Shown here piece after piece: positions 61,201-64,000 of a DNA stretch of 64,000 nt. Source of the DNA: Nelumbo lutea (lineage: Eukaryota; Streptophyta; Magnoliopsida; Proteales; Nelumbonaceae). The stretch lies in the NCBI GenBank assembly GCA_022828595.1, contig JAKGHH010000008.1, positions 5,879,728 through 5,943,727 on the forward strand. The letters run 5' to 3'. The notes beneath the pieces are model-generated. The model did no database searches, had not been told where the DNA came from, and saw only the letters and a list, made by a program, of their open reading frames with translations. The position numbers and the translations under genes were made by a program. Each line of letters opens with the position of its first letter. Position 1 is the first letter of the stretch.

Positions 61201-64000
61201 CTGTAATGTATTCTGTTTGCTGTTTCAACTTCCTCTACTAGGGGTTGACTTCTTTACTTTAAAAGTTCTTTAATGAAGTTAGCATTTCCAATAAAAAATG
61301 GTAGTATAAGTGGGGAGATAAAAAGTTCAACAACCGTTACAACCACCTGTTATGGTGATAAAAAGTTCCTCTAGCCTATTATCAATACAAGATTACAAAC
61401 TTGCCCGAAAAGATTGCTGTCTCCCCACCCCTTGTTTTGCTAGTGTATTGGCCATACTATTTGCATCTCTTTGAACCCATTGGACTCTCACTTCCATATT
61501 TCTAGTTAACCATCTGAGCTTCTTCATTTCATTTCTATAAGCCCAAAGAGCTGCACCTACCTTTTTGCAACTATCTAATCACTGTCCTTGAATCACCTTC
61601 AGTAGTTGACCTGTTTCAGCACATCACCCTTGCCCTCTGTACTCCTTCCAAGACCACTATTACTTCAGTCCTTGAGAATCGCCTACACTAATCAGTGCTG
61701 AAAACAGAGGTAGAAATGTAGAATATTGCCTTCCTTATTTCTGAAAACCCCTCCAATGCCTAAAGGCCCTGAATTTCCCAAACTATTCCCATAAAAAATT
61801 GAGCTTTATAAACCCTCTCTTTGATCTTGTCCATTCTCTGCATGTCAAAGCCTTTCTCATTGAGTTCCCTGCCACTTCTTTCCATTTTCTTATGATATCA
61901 TCTGTTGAGTAGGATGAAAAGCTCTCCAAAGTTATTTTGGTGAGGATGGTCAAGTAGAATATGCTTTGTGCTCTTAATTGCCATCCTATTACAGTGCCTT
62001 TATCCAACCTTTTCTAGTGCTTCACTAAATAGAAGACCTTTAATGTCAAAATTCATGAGTAAAATGAATTATAATGCTAATCCTTTGTATGAATAATGCA
62101 GTGAGTACATAATTGATCTAATGGGGGCTCCAGGCACTCTAATTCCTGCTGAGGCACCTAGTGGCCATATTCAAAACTCTGGGTTGAATGTAGTGAGCTC
62201 TGTAAGCACTTCAGACAGTATAAATGATTCATATTTCACGCGTGACAAGATCAACTGTCAGTCTGAAAATGGCAACCAGGTGTCAGGAGGAATTCCATTT
62301 GATCCTGGTTGTAGTTCACAAACTGGTATTTTAGGTTCTAATGAAGCATCTAGTGTCACTCAAGTGAAGGGGGACAATGACAGTTCTATTGAAGAAAGTC
62401 AAACTGAGAGATTTGAATATGAATTTGGGAAGCTCCTTCCTTCTTTATATGGATCACACGAAAGCCCATCAGGAACAGGTGAAAAAGCTTCATCTGCCCA
62501 AAAGATGAAAGTCAAATATGTTTCTAAATATGTAACCACTGCAGCACAAAACCCAGAGTTTGCACAGAAATTGCATGCTGTTTTGTTAGAGAGTGGTGCA
62601 TCACCACCTCCAGATTTGTTTTCTGATATTTCAACCCAGGATCCAGAAGGATGTAGAGCACTTGTCAGAAGCCATTTTGTTAAGGGGGAAAAAATTCATG
62701 ATGAAACTCAATGTTATCTTAATAAGCTTCCCTCAAGCACCGAGCATGCAATTGTACCCTTTGTTGAAGTGGAATCCTTAAATCATGTTGTTTATGAAAA
62801 TAAGCAAAAAAGTTCTGTTTGGAATATGACAGAAGAACAAAAACAAGATGCAAATATTTCTTCAGATGTTCAACTTTGGATGCCAACTGCTAGTTCATCT
62901 ACAAATAAACCAGGTTGTGATTGCTCAGATCATCAGTCTACAAGTGAGGGTTTTATTTTGATTGACAATGAAGTTAAAGAAATGATGCACACTGATTGTA
63001 TGGCTGTTAAGTCATGTGCAGTTACAAGAACTCCGTATGGAGAACAAATTCAAGAATCTTCACTGTCACACCCAGATAATTCCCACGAAAAGAAACTTCA
63101 AAATATATTAACCAGTGCCGCTCCTGAAGGCAATAAGGGAAATGTGGGAAGAATGGCAAATAATGCGGAAACTACAGGCAGTATTTCTTTGCAAGAGCAT
63201 CCACAAAATGCCCAAGGATCTCTTGTGAAATTAATGGAAACGGCCATTAATGACCAATATATTGTTGACCGTGAGAGAGTTAACCTACAGCTTGATGAGG
63301 TTGCTGAATGGGAGATTCCATGGGAGGATCTTCAGATTGGTGAACGGATCGGTCTTGGTAAGGATCTAGTAACTAATTCTGTGAAGTTGTTCTAATGTAG
63401 TTGAATCATGAAGTATCATGCATACACTTTCTTCCTTATCACTTCATTGGTTTTTGAAAATTAACTAGACTGCATTTCATTTCTCAGTTAATTGCTTAAT
63501 CCTAAAGAGTTTGACTAGAAAAAAAAATCCTCAAAGAATTAAGCAAGTTAACTACCCAACTAAAATAAGATTATTCTCATGTTACTAAACAATGAGTAGT
63601 GTTTTACTAAACCCCACCCTCCATCTATGAAGTTGTTCTGATGAAGTTTAATCGTGTATATGCTTTCTTCCTTGCCAATTTATTGGTTTTTCAAAATTAA
63701 CTAATCTGCATTTCGTTTACTGGTTAAATGCTTAATCCTAAAGAGTTGGGCAAGTTACCCTACTAAAACAAGATTCTTCTTGTGTTACTGAACAATGCAT
63801 ATATTTTACTTACCCCCCACCCCACCCAAACAGAAAAGTGAATGTTATCAATTTTTGATGGAGAAAATTACTTGATATTGAAAATGTATCATGATTTGGC
63901 AGTCATCAAGGTTTAATCAGCTGCTTGTTTAAATTATTTGGGTTCTGATCTCTCTGTTTCTCTCCCCCCCTCGCTCCCCTCCCCGGTGTGTACTATACAA
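55239..64000 (+). CDS. EDR1: EDR1-type Raf-like MAPKKK, N-terminal 740 residues (runs off window)
   Basis: Exons 55239-55658, 56722-57162, 60840-60943 and 62102-63357 join in phase; the fourth ends in phase 1 and the next exon lies beyond 64000. The protein starts [17 protein letters not shown] and has a Ser/Ala-rich stretch. It then carries the EDR1/CTR1-type regulatory domain ([78 protein letters not shown]), a long variable linker, and the entry to the kinase domain ([17 protein letters not shown], the start of the glycine loop). In Arabidopsis EDR1 restrains defence, senescence and cell death through MAPK signalling; that role here is by homology. The catalytic core cannot be checked. Intron 3 is 3.9 kb and holds retroelement debris. 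A CTR1-like or other Raf-like paralogue is less likely given the EDR1-style N-terminus. Confidence 0.88.
59199..59254. repeat. Poly(T)-GATAA micro-insertion between 16-bp direct repeats
   Basis: ACCAGTGCTGTCTACT occurs identically at 59199-59214 and 59239-59254. Between them is only a T run followed by GATAAATAACA. This is the expected footprint of a retroposon on the minus strand that kept nothing but its tail. It lies in EDR1 intron 3. Confidence 0.75.
59606..59694. repeat. Three direct repeats separated by two TAATTATC-poly(A) inserts
   Basis: AAGTTTAACTATCCTCCC (59606), AAGTTTAGCTGTCCTCCC (59641) and AAGTTTAGCTATCCTCC (59677) are separated twice by TAATTATC followed by 9-12 A. Either two tail-only insertions, or one followed by tandem duplication. 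In EDR1 intron 3. Confidence 0.75.
61380..62005 (-). mobile_element. LINE RNase H-domain relic
   Basis: On the minus strand: [12 protein letters not shown], then [12 protein letters not shown], then after frame changes [14 protein letters not shown], and further on a [23 protein letters not shown] block. These are the landmarks, in order, of the RNase H-like C-terminus of plant LINE ORF2. Heavily broken; lies in EDR1 intron 3 opposite to the gene. Confidence 0.7.
63383..63822. repeat. Tandem duplication of about 246 bp in EDR1 intron 4
   Basis: 63383-63628 and 63629-63822 are diverged direct copies. Shared landmarks include GAAGTTGTTCT, CTTTCTTCCTT, CATTGGTTTTT/TATTGGTTTTT, GCTTAATCCTAAAGAGTT and AACAATG. 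The first unit begins 26 bp after the splice donor. Confidence 0.75.

Noticed and set aside
1..64000. CRISPR arrays, operons or bacterial-type systems
   Set aside because: The DNA is plant nuclear: split genes and plant retroelements throughout. The tandem repeats seen are microsatellites, minisatellites or duplications, not spaced repeats.

Overview
The window is nuclear DNA of a flowering plant, most likely a dicot. Genes are split by many GT-AG introns, the DNA is AT-rich, intergenic space is packed with plant transposon relics, and the four long genes all belong to plant families. The species cannot be fixed from sequence alone. All genes lie on the + strand.

Layout. 1-2720: the last exon of an unidentified membrane-anchored protein, preceded by a duplicated, MITE-bearing stretch that is probably its intron. 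5415-14105: a multi-exon gene for a C2-like-domain protein with a long low-complexity middle and a C-terminal membrane segment. 15940-17168: a probable Helitron on the minus strand. 17415-22065: a complete 12-exon GRWD1-type WD40 gene (ribosome assembly/histone chaperone family). 22500-29290: a transposon field holding a Ty3/gypsy element with a deletion running from reverse transcriptase into its 3' LTR, and a degenerate telomere-like tract carrying two oppositely oriented PIF/Harbinger-type MITEs. 29460-31720: a decayed gene interrupted by a hAT-type MITE. 31880-34000: a decayed L1-type LINE. 39153-46803: a complete 15-exon gene for the mitochondrial glycine decarboxylase P-protein, with a 542-bp solo LTR in intron 10. 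46804-55238: intergenic DNA with several small DNA transposons whose ends and target-site duplications can be read, and a perfect 18-bp-stem palindrome. 55239-64000: the first four exons of an EDR1-type Raf-like MAPKKK, cut by the window edge just inside the kinase domain.

The genes do not form a pathway: ribosome biogenesis (GRWD1), photorespiration (P-protein) and defence/ethylene signalling (EDR1) simply sit next to each other. I found no convincing new multi-gene system. The most informative unexplained signals are structural: a MULE-like element inserted into one unit of an older tandem duplication, recurrent poly(A)-tail-only micro-insertions flanked by direct repeats, nested MITEs in a telomere-like tract, a long foldback family, and an in-frame stop abutting a consensus splice donor in the C2-domain gene.

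Exon borders were placed by eye from reading-frame continuity, GT-AG sites and family conservation. For GRWD1, the P-protein and EDR1 every exon junction keeps phase. For the C2-domain gene two junctions remain unsolved.
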